The position numbers and the translations under genes are program-made. A stretch of 64,000 nucleotides of DNA from DASQPR01 sp963797675 (GTDB lineage: Bacteria > Actinomycetota > Actinomycetes > Mycobacteriales > Micromonosporaceae): contig CAWCQQ010000006.1 of assembly GCA_963797675.1 (NCBI GenBank), forward strand, positions 682,001 to 746,000, written 5' to 3'. Positions 46,057 to 53,953 of this stretch are shown piece after piece. Position 1 is the stretch's first letter. Each line of letters opens with the position of its first letter. Below the pieces are notes generated by a model, which saw nothing but the letters and a program-made list of their open reading frames with translations, had not been told where the DNA came from and did not search any database.

Positions 46057-47045
46057 TTGCCTCACTGCTGGCGCTCCTCGGCCTGACCGGCGCGTTCGCC
46101 GCGGTCGGACCGGTGATCGCGCACCGGATCCACCCGGCGGTAGCCGTCTGGCTACTCGTTCCAGCCAGCCTGCTGATCGCTGCGGCCAGCACGTTTGCAC
46201 TCGGTGTCGCGGCCTTCACATTGATCGGCCAGTGGTCCGAGATCGCGGAAATGGGACCGTGGTCGCCTGCCACGCTGCGCCAGGACACACCGGTGCCGGC
46301 CACGGCAGCCGTCGTCGGCGCGCTGCTGCTCGCCTATGCGACCGTCTCCACCACCATCCTTGTCTCGCGCCGGTCGGTTGCCCTGGTCGAGGTGCATCGT
46401 CGGTGCGGACGTCTGGGCGCACCAGGCTCACTGATCATCATCGAGTCGGACACCCCCGACGCGTTCACCACCCCGGAACTGACCGGACGGATCATCGTCA
46501 CCCGTGGAATGCTCGATGCGCTCACGCCGCCGCAACGCCGGGCAATGCTGGCCCACGAGGCATCACATCTGCGCCACCGCCACACGTGGTGGCTACTGGC
46601 GGCCGATCTCGCCGCGGCGATCAATCCGACTCTGCGTCCCATTACCCGAGCGCTCCGCCACGCCGTGGAGCGATGGGCCGATGAAGACGCCGCCACTGAA
46701 CTCGCCGATCGCCGCACCGTCGCTCACGCGGTCGCGCACGCCGCCCTGGCGGCGCATGAACACCGTTGCCGGCCCAGCATCGTCGCAGCGGCAACCGGCG
46801 GCGACGTGCCGGCCCGGGTCGCGGCACTGCTCACGCCCCGGCGCCTCGGCATCGGGCCGGTACTGGTCGCGATCGCGGTGTCGCTGGCACTGCTCGCCGG
46901 AACCGCCGATGCATCCTTCGCCGTGCAACGCAACGGCGAAGCCCTCTTCCAGCACGTCATGCAGACCGATGCCGGGACGCACTCGATCGCGCCCGCGATT
47001 GCCATACCGGCCGCAGGCGGCCGGTATGGCAGCGGGCACCGATGA
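46053..47045 (+). CDS. M56-family membrane metallopeptidase (BlaR1/MecR1-like, no sensor domain)
   Basis: A 330-residue membrane zinc protease. There are two or three N-terminal TM helices, the zinc motif HEASH in RAMLAHEASHLRHRHTWWLL, a second ligand Glu probably in VERWADEDAATELADRR, and a final TM (GPVLVAIAVSLALLAGTADA). The penicillin-binding sensor domain of BlaR1 is absent, as usual in actinobacterial M56 proteins, so the inducing signal is unknown. It is translated together with blaI. The last codons run through a perfect hairpin at 47000-47031. Confidence 0.9.
   Translation: MIASLLALLGLTGAFAAVGPVIAHRIHPAVAVWLLVPASLLIAAASTFALGVAAFTLIGQWSEIAEMGPWSPATLRQDTPVPATAAVVGALLLAYATVSTTILVSRRSVALVEVHRRCGRLGAPGSLIIIESDTPDAFTTPELTGRIIVTRGMLDALTPPQRRAMLAHEASHLRHRHTWWLLAADLAAAINPTLRPITRALRHAVERWADEDAATELADRRTVAHAVAHAALAAHEHRCRPSIVAAATGGDVPARVAALLTPRRLGIGPVLVAIAVSLALLAGTADASFAVQRNGEALFQHVMQTDAGTHSIAPAIAIPAAGGRYGSGHR
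47000..47031. terminator. Hairpin in the 3' end of the M56 gene
   Basis: TGCCATACCGGCCG and its exact complement flank CAGG, a 14-bp perfect stem. It lies wholly inside the coding sequence, just before the stop, and no T-run follows. It may serve as an actinobacterial-type terminator for the blaI operon. Confidence 0.5.
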
Positions 47046-47121
47046 GCGCACGGTGCCGCTGCCTGGTCGATCGGCCCGCTGTGTTTGCTTCGCCTGTGGT
47101 GGATCTTCACGTACTTCGTGT

Positions 47122-48009
47122 TCAGTCCCGGACAAGCGATCCTGGCCTTCGCGTTACCGGTGAGTCGATACGGCGGTCCAGGTGAGTTTCGGCGGCGCGC
47201 TGAAAATGCGTGTAGAGCTTTCGGAGGTCCTGGCCGGGGAATTGTGGGTGCCAGTATTTGATACCACCGGAACTGTGGATGAGGTGGGCATCGCGTAATC
47301 TCCCGGCGACGGTGCGCTCCAGCCGCCAGGTCATCATGTAGTTCCACTCCTTCGGTAACCGGTGCCAGTTGTCGTAGAGAACGAAGTTCAACGCGTCCTG
47401 GTCGGGGAACCGCAGATGGTCGGTGTGCTCGTGTACGTATGCGAGGCAGCGCTCGGTGATGCCTGCCGATCGCCAGGCCGGCAGATCGACGACGAGCACG
47501 CCGGAGTTGAAGTAGTGGGCTTGTGGGTCCAGAGCCGACCCGATGAGGCCGGCCATCGTGCCCGGGCTGTCGCCGAGTCGACGTGTGAATGCGTCGCGGA
47601 CCGCACCGACGGCCTTGCCTGACAGGTCGCATCGCGCAAGGGCGGCGACGGAGGTCGTGCACAGGACATCGCAGTCGAGATAGATCAGGCGCTGTACGTC
47701 GGGCGGCACCAGGTAGGGAAGTTCGAGGCGTAGGTACATGGCGGCGCTGACGTGGCCGACGTATCGGCTGAGCGGTTGCCTGGGTGCGGACGCGTACCTG
47801 GCTGACTCCAGGAATGTGACGGCGGCCCGATCACCAATTTGGCTTTCGATCGTCTCGCGAGTGCCGTCGCCGACATCTTCGCCACCGACGAGCCAAAAGC
47901 GCATCGGTGTGGGGTGTGCCGAGACGCTTTCGGCGGCCAGGAGGGACTCGATGGTGACCCGTGCGTACAGGGCGTAGCGGGCGTCGAAGCATAAGGCGAT
48001 GTCCAGCAA
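47122..48009 (-). CDS. GT8-family glycosyltransferase
   Basis: A 295-residue glycosyltransferase with a GT-A fold. It starts LDIALCFDARYALYARVTIE, has the metal-binding DxD in RLIYLDCDVLCTTSVAALA, FNSGVLVVDLPAW, PDQDALNFVLYDNWHRLPKE and HSSGGIKYWHPQ, the classic GT8 series. TTG 48009 is chosen because AAAGGAG lies six bases upstream and homologous proteins start at this point; the frame extends to 48165, but those residues are not family-like. GT8 enzymes transfer galactose or glucose to lipopolysaccharide or proteins. No polysaccharide genes adjoin it here. Confidence 0.85.
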   Translation of the reverse strand: MLDIALCFDARYALYARVTIESLLAAESVSAHPTPMRFWLVGGEDVGDGTRETIESQIGDRAAVTFLESARYASAPRQPLSRYVGHVSAAMYLRLELPYLVPPDVQRLIYLDCDVLCTTSVAALARCDLSGKAVGAVRDAFTRRLGDSPGTMAGLIGSALDPQAHYFNSGVLVVDLPAWRSAGITERCLAYVHEHTDHLRFPDQDALNFVLYDNWHRLPKEWNYMMTWRLERTVAGRLRDAHLIHSSGGIKYWHPQFPGQDLRKLYTHFQRAAETHLDRRIDSPVTRRPGSLVRD

Positions 48010-48168
48010 CGACCGCTCCTTTCCAGGGGATAGCCGAAGCAGGAGTCCGGTACACCCGGGAGCGGCCTGGGATACCGGAATCGTATCGCCGTTGACATCG
48101 ACGTGCAATGACGGGATCATTTCGCGCATGTATCTGCATGATCTAGTGCAAGAACATGCGTTCACACC

Positions 48169-49143
48169 CTAGGTCTTCTTCGTATTATTGATCTTGTGCA
48201 GCGAGACTTCGGCTGCTACCAGGTCTTGGACACCGAGACCGACAAATTTGGCGATCGTGATGTCATCGACGGATTGACGGCCCGGTATACGGCCCGCCAG
48301 CACGTCACCAATTTCGCCGCGGATATGCCCTAGCTGGTATTCGCCTGCGCTCACAGCGCGGTGGACATCTCCATTTGCCGCAGCCGTCGAGAGCGAGTCC
48401 ACGAACACGTTTGCGCGATTCAGCGCGACAGAATCGAGTTCACATTTCGTGGAATCGTCGGCGCCGACGGCGGTGACATGCTGCCCTGAGCGGAGCCATT
48501 CGCCGTGTACGAGCGGGTCGCGTGCCTGCGTCGCGGTGATGACGACATCGACGTTCCGAACGGTGGCTTCCAGATCGTCTGAGATCCGAATGTCCACCGT
48601 GGGCAGCACGGTTCGAAGACGGATCGCGAGGGCTCCGGCTCTGTCGGCGTTGCGCGCCCAGATCAGGAGCGTATGGAACGGTCGTTCTCGATAGAGAGCC
48701 TGCGGCTGCCAGAAGGCCTGGACGCCGGCGCCGAGCACTGCAGCGGTCTGAGCTGTCGGCGGAACGAATGCTCTCGCCGCAAGGCTGCCGGCCGCAGCAG
48801 TTCGGATATCGGAAAGGTAGTGTTCATCGTTCATGATGGCGAGCGTGTGCCCCGTTTGGCTATCGAACACGGCGATAAATCCCCCTTGCGGGGTCCCGCG
48901 TTGGACGTTGAGCGCGAACCAGGGAGAGACTTTGACCATGTAGACGCCGTGACCACGGATGGTGCCTGTTTTGACATATACATCGCCTTGATCACGAGCC
49001 TCGACCGGGAACATTACGATGAGCCCATTGTCGGCCATTCCGGAGCTGGACTCCTGGAATGCCAGTGACACTGGCTCGACAAGGTCTTCGAAGCTCACCG
49101 CGGTGCGCAGCTCGTCCACACTGACCAAACGGACATCGCTCAT
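48169..49143 (-). CDS. Ornithine cyclodeaminase / mu-crystallin family protein
   Basis: A 324-residue NAD(P)-dependent enzyme of the OCD/mu-crystallin family. It has the dimerisation N-terminus, YVKTGTIRGHGVYMVKVS with the substrate-binding Lys, the Rossmann region TAQTAAVLGAGVQAFWQPQA, VDVVITATQARDPLVHGEWL, QHVTAVGADDSTKCELDSVA and the final DDITIAKFVGLGVQDLVAAE. Members include ornithine cyclodeaminase, alanine dehydrogenase and N-(carboxyethyl)ornithine-type enzymes, often in siderophore or peptide pathways. The next gene upstream on the strand encodes a PhzF-like protein. Confidence 0.9.
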   Translation of the reverse strand: MSDVRLVSVDELRTAVSFEDLVEPVSLAFQESSSGMADNGLIVMFPVEARDQGDVYVKTGTIRGHGVYMVKVSPWFALNVQRGTPQGGFIAVFDSQTGHTLAIMNDEHYLSDIRTAAAGSLAARAFVPPTAQTAAVLGAGVQAFWQPQALYRERPFHTLLIWARNADRAGALAIRLRTVLPTVDIRISDDLEATVRNVDVVITATQARDPLVHGEWLRSGQHVTAVGADDSTKCELDSVALNRANVFVDSLSTAAANGDVHRAVSAGEYQLGHIRGEIGDVLAGRIPGRQSVDDITIAKFVGLGVQDLVAAEVSLHKINNTKKT

Positions 49144-49196
49144 GTCTCGCCCCTTTCGAACGTTTCGTGCAGTGATCGATTGGCGACGTTGCTCGT

Positions 49197-50063
49197 TCAG
49201 GGCAGGGCATCCAGCGTGCCGTGTCCTACGATCGCGACGTCGCCGCCGACCTTCACAGACTCGACATGGTCGCTGGTACCCGTTGGCTGGACGTTCAGTA
49301 CGCTGGGGCGGCCGGTGAACCGTCCTTGGTGGAGTTGGAATGTCTCGCCCGAGGGAGTGAGGCCGTGGCGAAGTCGGTAGGCGCCGATCGTGCCTGCGGC
49401 ACTCCCGGTTGCGACGTCCTCAATGGCGCCATCATTGGTCCAGTGCCTGGCTTCGACCGCTGACTCATCCAGAATCACCGCGTACTGTGCATCGACTTCA
49501 TGCAGCATCGATGTGAGATCGTTCTGGATACGGGCGCGCTCAAGAGCCCCAGGCTTGACCGGGACTATGAGGTACGCGAGCCCAGTGCTGACCACCTCGA
49601 GCGGAAGTGTGTCATGCAGGTCGTTCGACCCAAGACTGAACGCATGCGCAAATCGGTCGCCATTCCCTATCCGTTGTCCGAATTGCGCTGATCCCTGATC
49701 GAGCACACTGACATATCCACGCTCGGTAGAGCGGGTGTTTACCGTGACCGCCTTGCTCGGAAGCTCGAATCGCCACGTCTGCTCGTATGCGTGACTTGAG
49801 AGGTGGTGGAGAGCGGCACCGGCCCCGATGATCGGGTGGCCCGCGAATGGCAATTCTTCCAACAAATCGAAGACCCGAACGCGATACGTGCCAGGTGCAT
49901 CCGTCGGCTCCAGGAATACCGACTCGAAGTGCCGCAACTCTTGTGTTATCCGCAGCATCGCTCGTCCGTCGAGCCCCCGTGCATCGTGGAACACGGCGAG
50001 GCTATTGCCGGTGTACGGCGTGGGGCTGAAAACGTCGACGTGGGTGTAGTGCAAGCCTGACAT
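49197..50063 (-). CDS. PhzF-family isomerase
   Basis: A 288-residue PhzF-like protein with the two-lobed diaminopimelate-epimerase fold. It shows YTHVDVFSPTPYTGNSLAVF, the catalytic Glu in ELRHFESVFLEP, the lobe motif ELPFAGHPIIGAGAALHHL, and the C-terminal IEDVATGSAAGTIGAYRLRH with LHQGRFTGRPS. Start ATG 50063 begins the fold; upstream codons run into the arsR end. It lies 16 bases after an ArsR-type gene and before an OCD-family gene on the same strand, suggesting a three- or four-gene transcript for some small amino-acid-derived metabolite. Confidence 0.92.
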   Translation of the reverse strand: MSGLHYTHVDVFSPTPYTGNSLAVFHDARGLDGRAMLRITQELRHFESVFLEPTDAPGTYRVRVFDLLEELPFAGHPIIGAGAALHHLSSHAYEQTWRFELPSKAVTVNTRSTERGYVSVLDQGSAQFGQRIGNGDRFAHAFSLGSNDLHDTLPLEVVSTGLAYLIVPVKPGALERARIQNDLTSMLHEVDAQYAVILDESAVEARHWTNDGAIEDVATGSAAGTIGAYRLRHGLTPSGETFQLHQGRFTGRPSVLNVQPTGTSDHVESVKVGGDVAIVGHGTLDALP

Positions 50064-50079
50064 GGTGGGAATCGATTCT

Positions 50080-50403
50080 TTAGAGTGTCGCGCGGAGTCC
50101 GCTGGCGAAGGCCTCAAGTGCAGGCTCGTTACGACGGTAGAAGGTCCACCCCTTCTTGCGAGTGGCTATCAACAATCCGGCGTCGGTCAACAGCGTCAAG
50201 TGGCGTGATGCGGTGGCTGCGGCGATGCCTAGTTTGTTGCGGATGAAGTCGGCGCACACTCCGTCAGCGACGAGATCGCCATCGATCTGAGGTGGAAAGT
50301 TGCCGGTTGGATCTTTGAGCAACGCAAGGATCGTCATGCGTGGCTCGCTGGCAAGGGCCTTGAGCACTCGCATGTTGCGATCGCCTGGTTCGTTATTTCG
50401 CAT
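50080..50403 (-). CDS. ArsR-family winged-helix regulator
   Basis: A 107-residue regulator with VLKALASEPRMTILALLKDP, then CADFIRNKLGIAAATASRHL and TLLTDAGLLIATRKKGWTFY, the ArsR/SmtB winged helix. No metal-binding ELCVCDL motif is present. A single Cys precedes the recognition helix, so a redox or small-molecule signal is more likely than a metal. The ATG at 50403 begins MRNNEPGDRNMRV. It leads the PhzF/OCD genes and is divergent from marR at 50518. Confidence 0.87.
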   Translation of the reverse strand: MRNNEPGDRNMRVLKALASEPRMTILALLKDPTGNFPPQIDGDLVADGVCADFIRNKLGIAAATASRHLTLLTDAGLLIATRKKGWTFYRRNEPALEAFASGLRATL

Positions 50404-50487
50404 AGTTGCTAAACGGTATCGCCAAAGTCGCAGCACGTCAAGGCGCTCCCACGCCACGATCGCGGCTCCGGCAGCCGGGTGACAATT

Positions 50488-50511
50488 TATAGCTTCCGTG
50501 GAAGGTATAAT
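50488..50511. promoter_or_regulatory. MarR operator and -10 box upstream of marR
   Basis: The dyad CTTCCGTGGAAG (50493-50504) runs directly into a perfect -10 hexamer TATAAT (50506-50511), 6 bases before the marR ATG. The same core, with A instead of G, occurs twice between the NUDIX and EamA genes. Binding would cover the promoter, implying autorepression. Confidence 0.78.
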
Positions 50512-50517
50512 GGAACG

Positions 50518-51087
50518 ATGACTGATCGCGTGTGGCGTATCCAGCAGGAATGGGCCCGCGAACGGCCAGATCTCGACGTCAGCCCGCAGGGCGTGATCGG
50601 GCGTCTGCACCGGCTCGCCGCCTTCTTGACCGAAGAGTTGTCCACCGTCTACCGCAGGCACGGGCTCGGTGAGGGTGACTTCGACGTGCTCGCGACGCTC
50701 CGGCGGGCCGGAACTCCCTACGAACGGACCGCCGGTGAACTCGCCGAGCACACGATGGTGACTACTGGCGCGATGACCAAACGCATCGATCGCTTGGAGG
50801 GTGCCGGCCTGGTGGGCCGTCGAACGAGCGACAGCGATGGCCGCGGACGGGTCATCGGGCTGACGCCCGCCGGCCGGGAACTCATCGACGCGGCGTTCAC
50901 TGATCACATGGCAAACGAGCACCGGTTGGTCGGCCAACTGACGCCGGCTGAGGCCGATCAACTCGCGCTACTGCTGAAAAAGTGGCTGGAGCACTACGAA
51001 ACGACCGGCGAAACCGCAGTACACACCGGGCCGCATCGGCTCAGCGAGCGAACGGGCCGTCCAACGCCGCCCATTGCAACAGCATGA
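50518..51087 (+). CDS. MarR-family transcriptional regulator
   Basis: A 189-residue winged-helix regulator. It has LSTVYRRHGLGEGDFDVLAT, LAEHTMVTTGAMTKRIDRLE as the recognition helix, and GAGLVGRRTSDSDGRGRVIG as the wing, with the usual DxRG-like DGRG. Start ATG 50518 is preferred over upstream codons, which lie in the promoter. With TATAAT ending 6 bases before it, the transcript is probably leaderless. The C-terminus overlaps the convergent NUDIX gene by 47 bases. Three matching palindromes suggest it represses itself, the NUDIX hydrolase and the EamA transporter. Confidence 0.9.
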   Translation: MTDRVWRIQQEWARERPDLDVSPQGVIGRLHRLAAFLTEELSTVYRRHGLGEGDFDVLATLRRAGTPYERTAGELAEHTMVTTGAMTKRIDRLEGAGLVGRRTSDSDGRGRVIGLTPAGRELIDAAFTDHMANEHRLVGQLTPAEADQLALLLKKWLEHYETTGETAVHTGPHRLSERTGRPTPPIATA

Positions 51088-51838
51088 TGGTCTTGCCGTC
51101 GACAATCCGGCCGTCTCGGATCATGTCCCGTGCCTCTGTGAAAGGGACTTCGAGGACCTCGATATCCTCGCCGTCCTCGGCCAGACCGCCGCCAGCGCTC
51201 AGCCGGTCCTCGGCCGTGTACCGGGCGGCGAAGAAATAGAGCTTCTCGGTCACTGATCCCGGACTCATGTAAGCGTCGAACACATGCGTCACTTCTCCCA
51301 GCCGCACGCCCAGTTCCTCGCTGGCCTCCCGTCGGATCGCCACTTCCGGGTTGTCGGCGTCGAGCAGTCCGGCCGCGGCCTCGACGATCATTCCGTCCGG
51401 GTGGTCGTTGACGTAGGCGGGGAATCGGAACTGCCGGGTCAACAGCACCGTCGCCCGCTGTGGATCGTAGGGCAGGACCACCGCGCCATTGCCTCGATCG
51501 TACGTTTCGCGCTGCTCGGTGCTCCAGCGTCCGTCGCGTCGCCGATAGTCGAACGTGGTGCGGCGCAGCACGTGCCACCCTGACGAGGTGAGTTCAACGT
51601 CGCGGACGATGACGCCTGGATTGCGAACCAGGTCCCGGCCGAGCCGGTCCAGCTCGACGCGGCCACGATGATCAGGCGAATCGACGCCGGGCTTCAGCAT
51701 CCGATCAGTATCCACTCGTACGGAGTCGGTGAGTCCCTGGGCGGCGCCCTGCGGTCTGAGGGCGGGATCGGAGGCCGCACCTTCGTCCTGCTGGAACGAG
51801 GTTGACGTGTTCGCCATCTGCGGGAATTTATCTTCCAT
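51041..51838 (-). CDS. NUDIX hydrolase, NudK/ADP-ribose-pyrophosphatase-like
   Basis: A 265-residue protein. The NUDIX domain (about residues 90-265) has the tetrad VLLTRQFRFPAYVNDHPDGM, IVEAAAGLLDADNPEVAIRR and EASEELGV, and AYMSPGSVTEKLYFFAARY, typical of NudK/NudF enzymes that split nucleoside diphosphate sugars. The N-terminal 60 residues are low-complexity. The start at 51838 (MEDK) lies within an operator palindrome, and a -10-like TATTAT ends about 7 bases before it, implying leaderless translation. A later ATG (MANTS, 51817) is the alternative. It is divergent from the EamA gene and convergent with marR. Confidence 0.85.
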   Translation of the reverse strand: MEDKFPQMANTSTSFQQDEGAASDPALRPQGAAQGLTDSVRVDTDRMLKPGVDSPDHRGRVELDRLGRDLVRNPGVIVRDVELTSSGWHVLRRTTFDYRRRDGRWSTEQRETYDRGNGAVVLPYDPQRATVLLTRQFRFPAYVNDHPDGMIVEAAAGLLDADNPEVAIRREASEELGVRLGEVTHVFDAYMSPGSVTEKLYFFAARYTAEDRLSAGGGLAEDGEDIEVLEVPFTEARDMIRDGRIVDGKTIMLLQWAALDGPFAR

Positions 51839-51864
51839 GGAAGGTATAATAACTTCCATGGAAG
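51832..51864. promoter_or_regulatory. Twin MarR-type operators with a shared bidirectional promoter
   Basis: CTTCCATGGAAG occurs at 51832-51843 and 51853-51864. The 9 bases between include TATAAT rightward (51845-51850) and TATTAT leftward (51846-51851). Each palindrome contains the ATG of one gene, rightward at 51858 and leftward at 51838, so both transcripts should be leaderless and both proteins begin MEDK. Confidence 0.8.
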
Positions 51865-52775
51865 ATAAATCTCGCTGGTCGGCGGTCACCGCAATCGCGC
51901 CGGTTGCGTGGGGCGCGACGTACTTCGTCACGCGTCACTTCTTGCCGGCAGATGCTCCGCTTTGGGGCGGCGCCCTGCGTGCGCTACCGGCGGGCCTGGC
52001 GCTGCTCGCGATCCGTCCGAAGCGGCCGCAAGGTTCGCTGTGGTGGAAGTCGCTCATCCTCGGCTCGCTCAATGTGAGCGCATTCTTCGTTCTTGTATAC
52101 GTGGCGGCGCAGCGGCTTCCGACCGGCATCGCCTCCACCGTGATGGCGACGTCATCCTTCATGATCATATTATTCGCGTGGCTCCTGCTGTCCGAGCGGC
52201 CGCGACTGAACGCACTGATAGGCGTGATGATGGGGTTCGCCGGAGTCTGTCTGATGGTCCTGTCCGGCGCACAGGCGATCGATCCGATCGGCCTGCTCGC
52301 ATCCGTGACGGCCATGGCGATATCGTCGATCGGCTACATTCTCGCGAAGAAATGGACCGACCAGGTCGACGTGCTGGCTGCCACGGCATGGCAGCTCATC
52401 GGCGGTGGCCTCGTGCTCCTGCCATTCGCGTTGTTCATTGAGGGCAACCCACCGGCGCTGAGCGGTCGAGCACTGCTCGGATTCGGCTACGTCAGCATCG
52501 TCGCCACGGCGGTCGCATTCGCGGCTTGGTTCACCGGACTACGACACCTGCGGGCCGGAACGGTAGGCCTGATCGGACTTCTCAACCCGGTCACGGGCGT
52601 CCTGCTGGGCCACTTTCTCGCTGGAGAGGACTTCGGAACTCGACAGGGCGTTGGATTGGGACTCGTCCTGATCGGCGTCGTCGTCGGCCGCCGACACGGG
52701 CTCAGCGGACGTCTCGGATGGCGCCCGCGGCGGGCGCCGAGCTTCTTTCGGCATAAGCCTCGCGAGGTCGGGTAG
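51858..52775 (+). CDS. EamA/DMT-family transporter
   Basis: A 305-residue membrane protein with ten TM helices and two EamA repeats. Features are AIAPVAWGATYFVTRHFLP, LNVSAFFVLVYVAAQRLPTG, IASTVMATSSFMIILFAWLL, and in the second half GFGYVSIVATAVAFAAWFTG and GLLNPVTGVLLGHFLAGEDF. It is probably an exporter of a metabolite or drug. The ATG at 51858 lies inside the right-hand palindrome, 8 bases after TATAAT; an in-frame ATG at 51837 is upstream of the expected transcription start and so is unlikely. Regulation by the adjacent MarR protein is inferred from the shared sites. Confidence 0.9.
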   Translation: MEDKSRWSAVTAIAPVAWGATYFVTRHFLPADAPLWGGALRALPAGLALLAIRPKRPQGSLWWKSLILGSLNVSAFFVLVYVAAQRLPTGIASTVMATSSFMIILFAWLLLSERPRLNALIGVMMGFAGVCLMVLSGAQAIDPIGLLASVTAMAISSIGYILAKKWTDQVDVLAATAWQLIGGGLVLLPFALFIEGNPPALSGRALLGFGYVSIVATAVAFAAWFTGLRHLRAGTVGLIGLLNPVTGVLLGHFLAGEDFGTRQGVGLGLVLIGVVVGRRHGLSGRLGWRPRRAPSFFRHKPREVG

Positions 52776-52932
52776 GAGCACCGCTTGACGTCGGCTTCGG
52801 CGATTGATTCCGGCACGACCTTCAGAGATACCTGATCCGAACGGTGGAACGGCAAGGAACGCCACCGACTCGGCAGTCGGCGACGATCAATACGCGATGT
52901 CGCGCGCCGCATACGGATCGGAGTTTGCTGAT

Positions 52933-53838
52933 ATGACCACTATCCCCGCAAGGTTCCACGCGTTCGATCCCCGCTTTGCGGGCTGCGACGGCGATTCGGT
53001 CGTCGAGGTGATCCACACCGGCTCACGGTGGGCCGAGGGGCCTGCTTACTTCCCGGCCGGACGCTATTTGGTGTGGAGCGACATACCCAATGATCGGATT
53101 CTGCGTTGGGACGAGACTACCGGCAGTGTCGGGATATTCCGGCAGTCATCCGGTTACGCGAACGGGAACACTGTTGATCGCCAGGGGCGCCTGATCAGTT
53201 GTGAGCACGGCAATCGACGGGTCACCCGCACCGAGCACGATGGCTCGGTGACAGTCCTGGCTGACCGTTACCACGGTAAGCGCCTGAACAGCCCTAATGA
53301 CGTGGTCGTACGAGCCGACGGCTCGGTCTGGTTCACTGATCCAAGTTACGGCATCGATAGCGACTATGAGGGCAACGAAGCCGACAGCGAGCTCGATGGT
53401 TGTTACGTATTTCGAATCGACCCCGATAGCGGCGATGTGCGGATTGTCGCCGACGATTTCATTCGCCCCAACGGACTTGCCTTCTCCGCAGACGAGAATC
53501 GCCTGTATGTGGTCGATACGCGGCGTGAGCCGAGCCATGTTCGTGTTTTCGACGTCACCGACGATGGCTCGCTTGTAGGTGGTGAGGTCTTCGCGACATG
53601 TGACTCCGGCCGCTTCGACGGCGTGCGCTTCGACAGCGCCGGACGGCTCTGGGCCGCAGCGGGGGACGGCGTCCATTGCTTCGCGCCGGACGGCTCCCTC
53701 ATCGGCAAGCTCCTTCTTCCGGAAACGGTATCCAATCTGACCTTCGGCGGCCCTAAACTCAACCATCTCTACATAGCCGCAACGACGTCGCTCTATAGCC
53801 TGCGCGTCACATTCAGCGGCGCCCGATATCCGCGCTGA
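52933..53838 (+). CDS. SMP-30/gluconolactonase-like beta-propeller protein
   Basis: A 301-residue six-bladed propeller of the SMP-30/gluconolactonase/LRE family. It shows TGSRWAEGPAYFPAGRYLVW, SDIPNDRILRWDETTG, YANGNTVDRQGRLISCEHGN, LNSPNDVVVRADGSVWFTDP and IRPNGLAFSADENRLYVVDT. The metal-binding residues expected in such lactonases (Glu in WAEGP, Asn in SPNDV and Asp in VVDTRR) are all there. ATG 52933 starts the propeller; an earlier ATG at 52897 is possible. It lies alone between the EamA gene and a GGDEF gene. It hydrolyses a sugar or other lactone of unknown kind. Confidence 0.88.
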   Translation: MTTIPARFHAFDPRFAGCDGDSVVEVIHTGSRWAEGPAYFPAGRYLVWSDIPNDRILRWDETTGSVGIFRQSSGYANGNTVDRQGRLISCEHGNRRVTRTEHDGSVTVLADRYHGKRLNSPNDVVVRADGSVWFTDPSYGIDSDYEGNEADSELDGCYVFRIDPDSGDVRIVADDFIRPNGLAFSADENRLYVVDTRREPSHVRVFDVTDDGSLVGGEVFATCDSGRFDGVRFDSAGRLWAAAGDGVHCFAPDGSLIGKLLLPETVSNLTFGGPKLNHLYIAATTSLYSLRVTFSGARYPR

Positions 53839-53953
53839 GGTGGAGCGTGACTCTCGCGGTTACAGCGGAACGGTATGGAACGCCCGATGAGCATGGCGGT
53901 CATGTTCTCGGCACATCCTGGCTGAGCGGCCACGTCGAATCGGGGGATTCACC

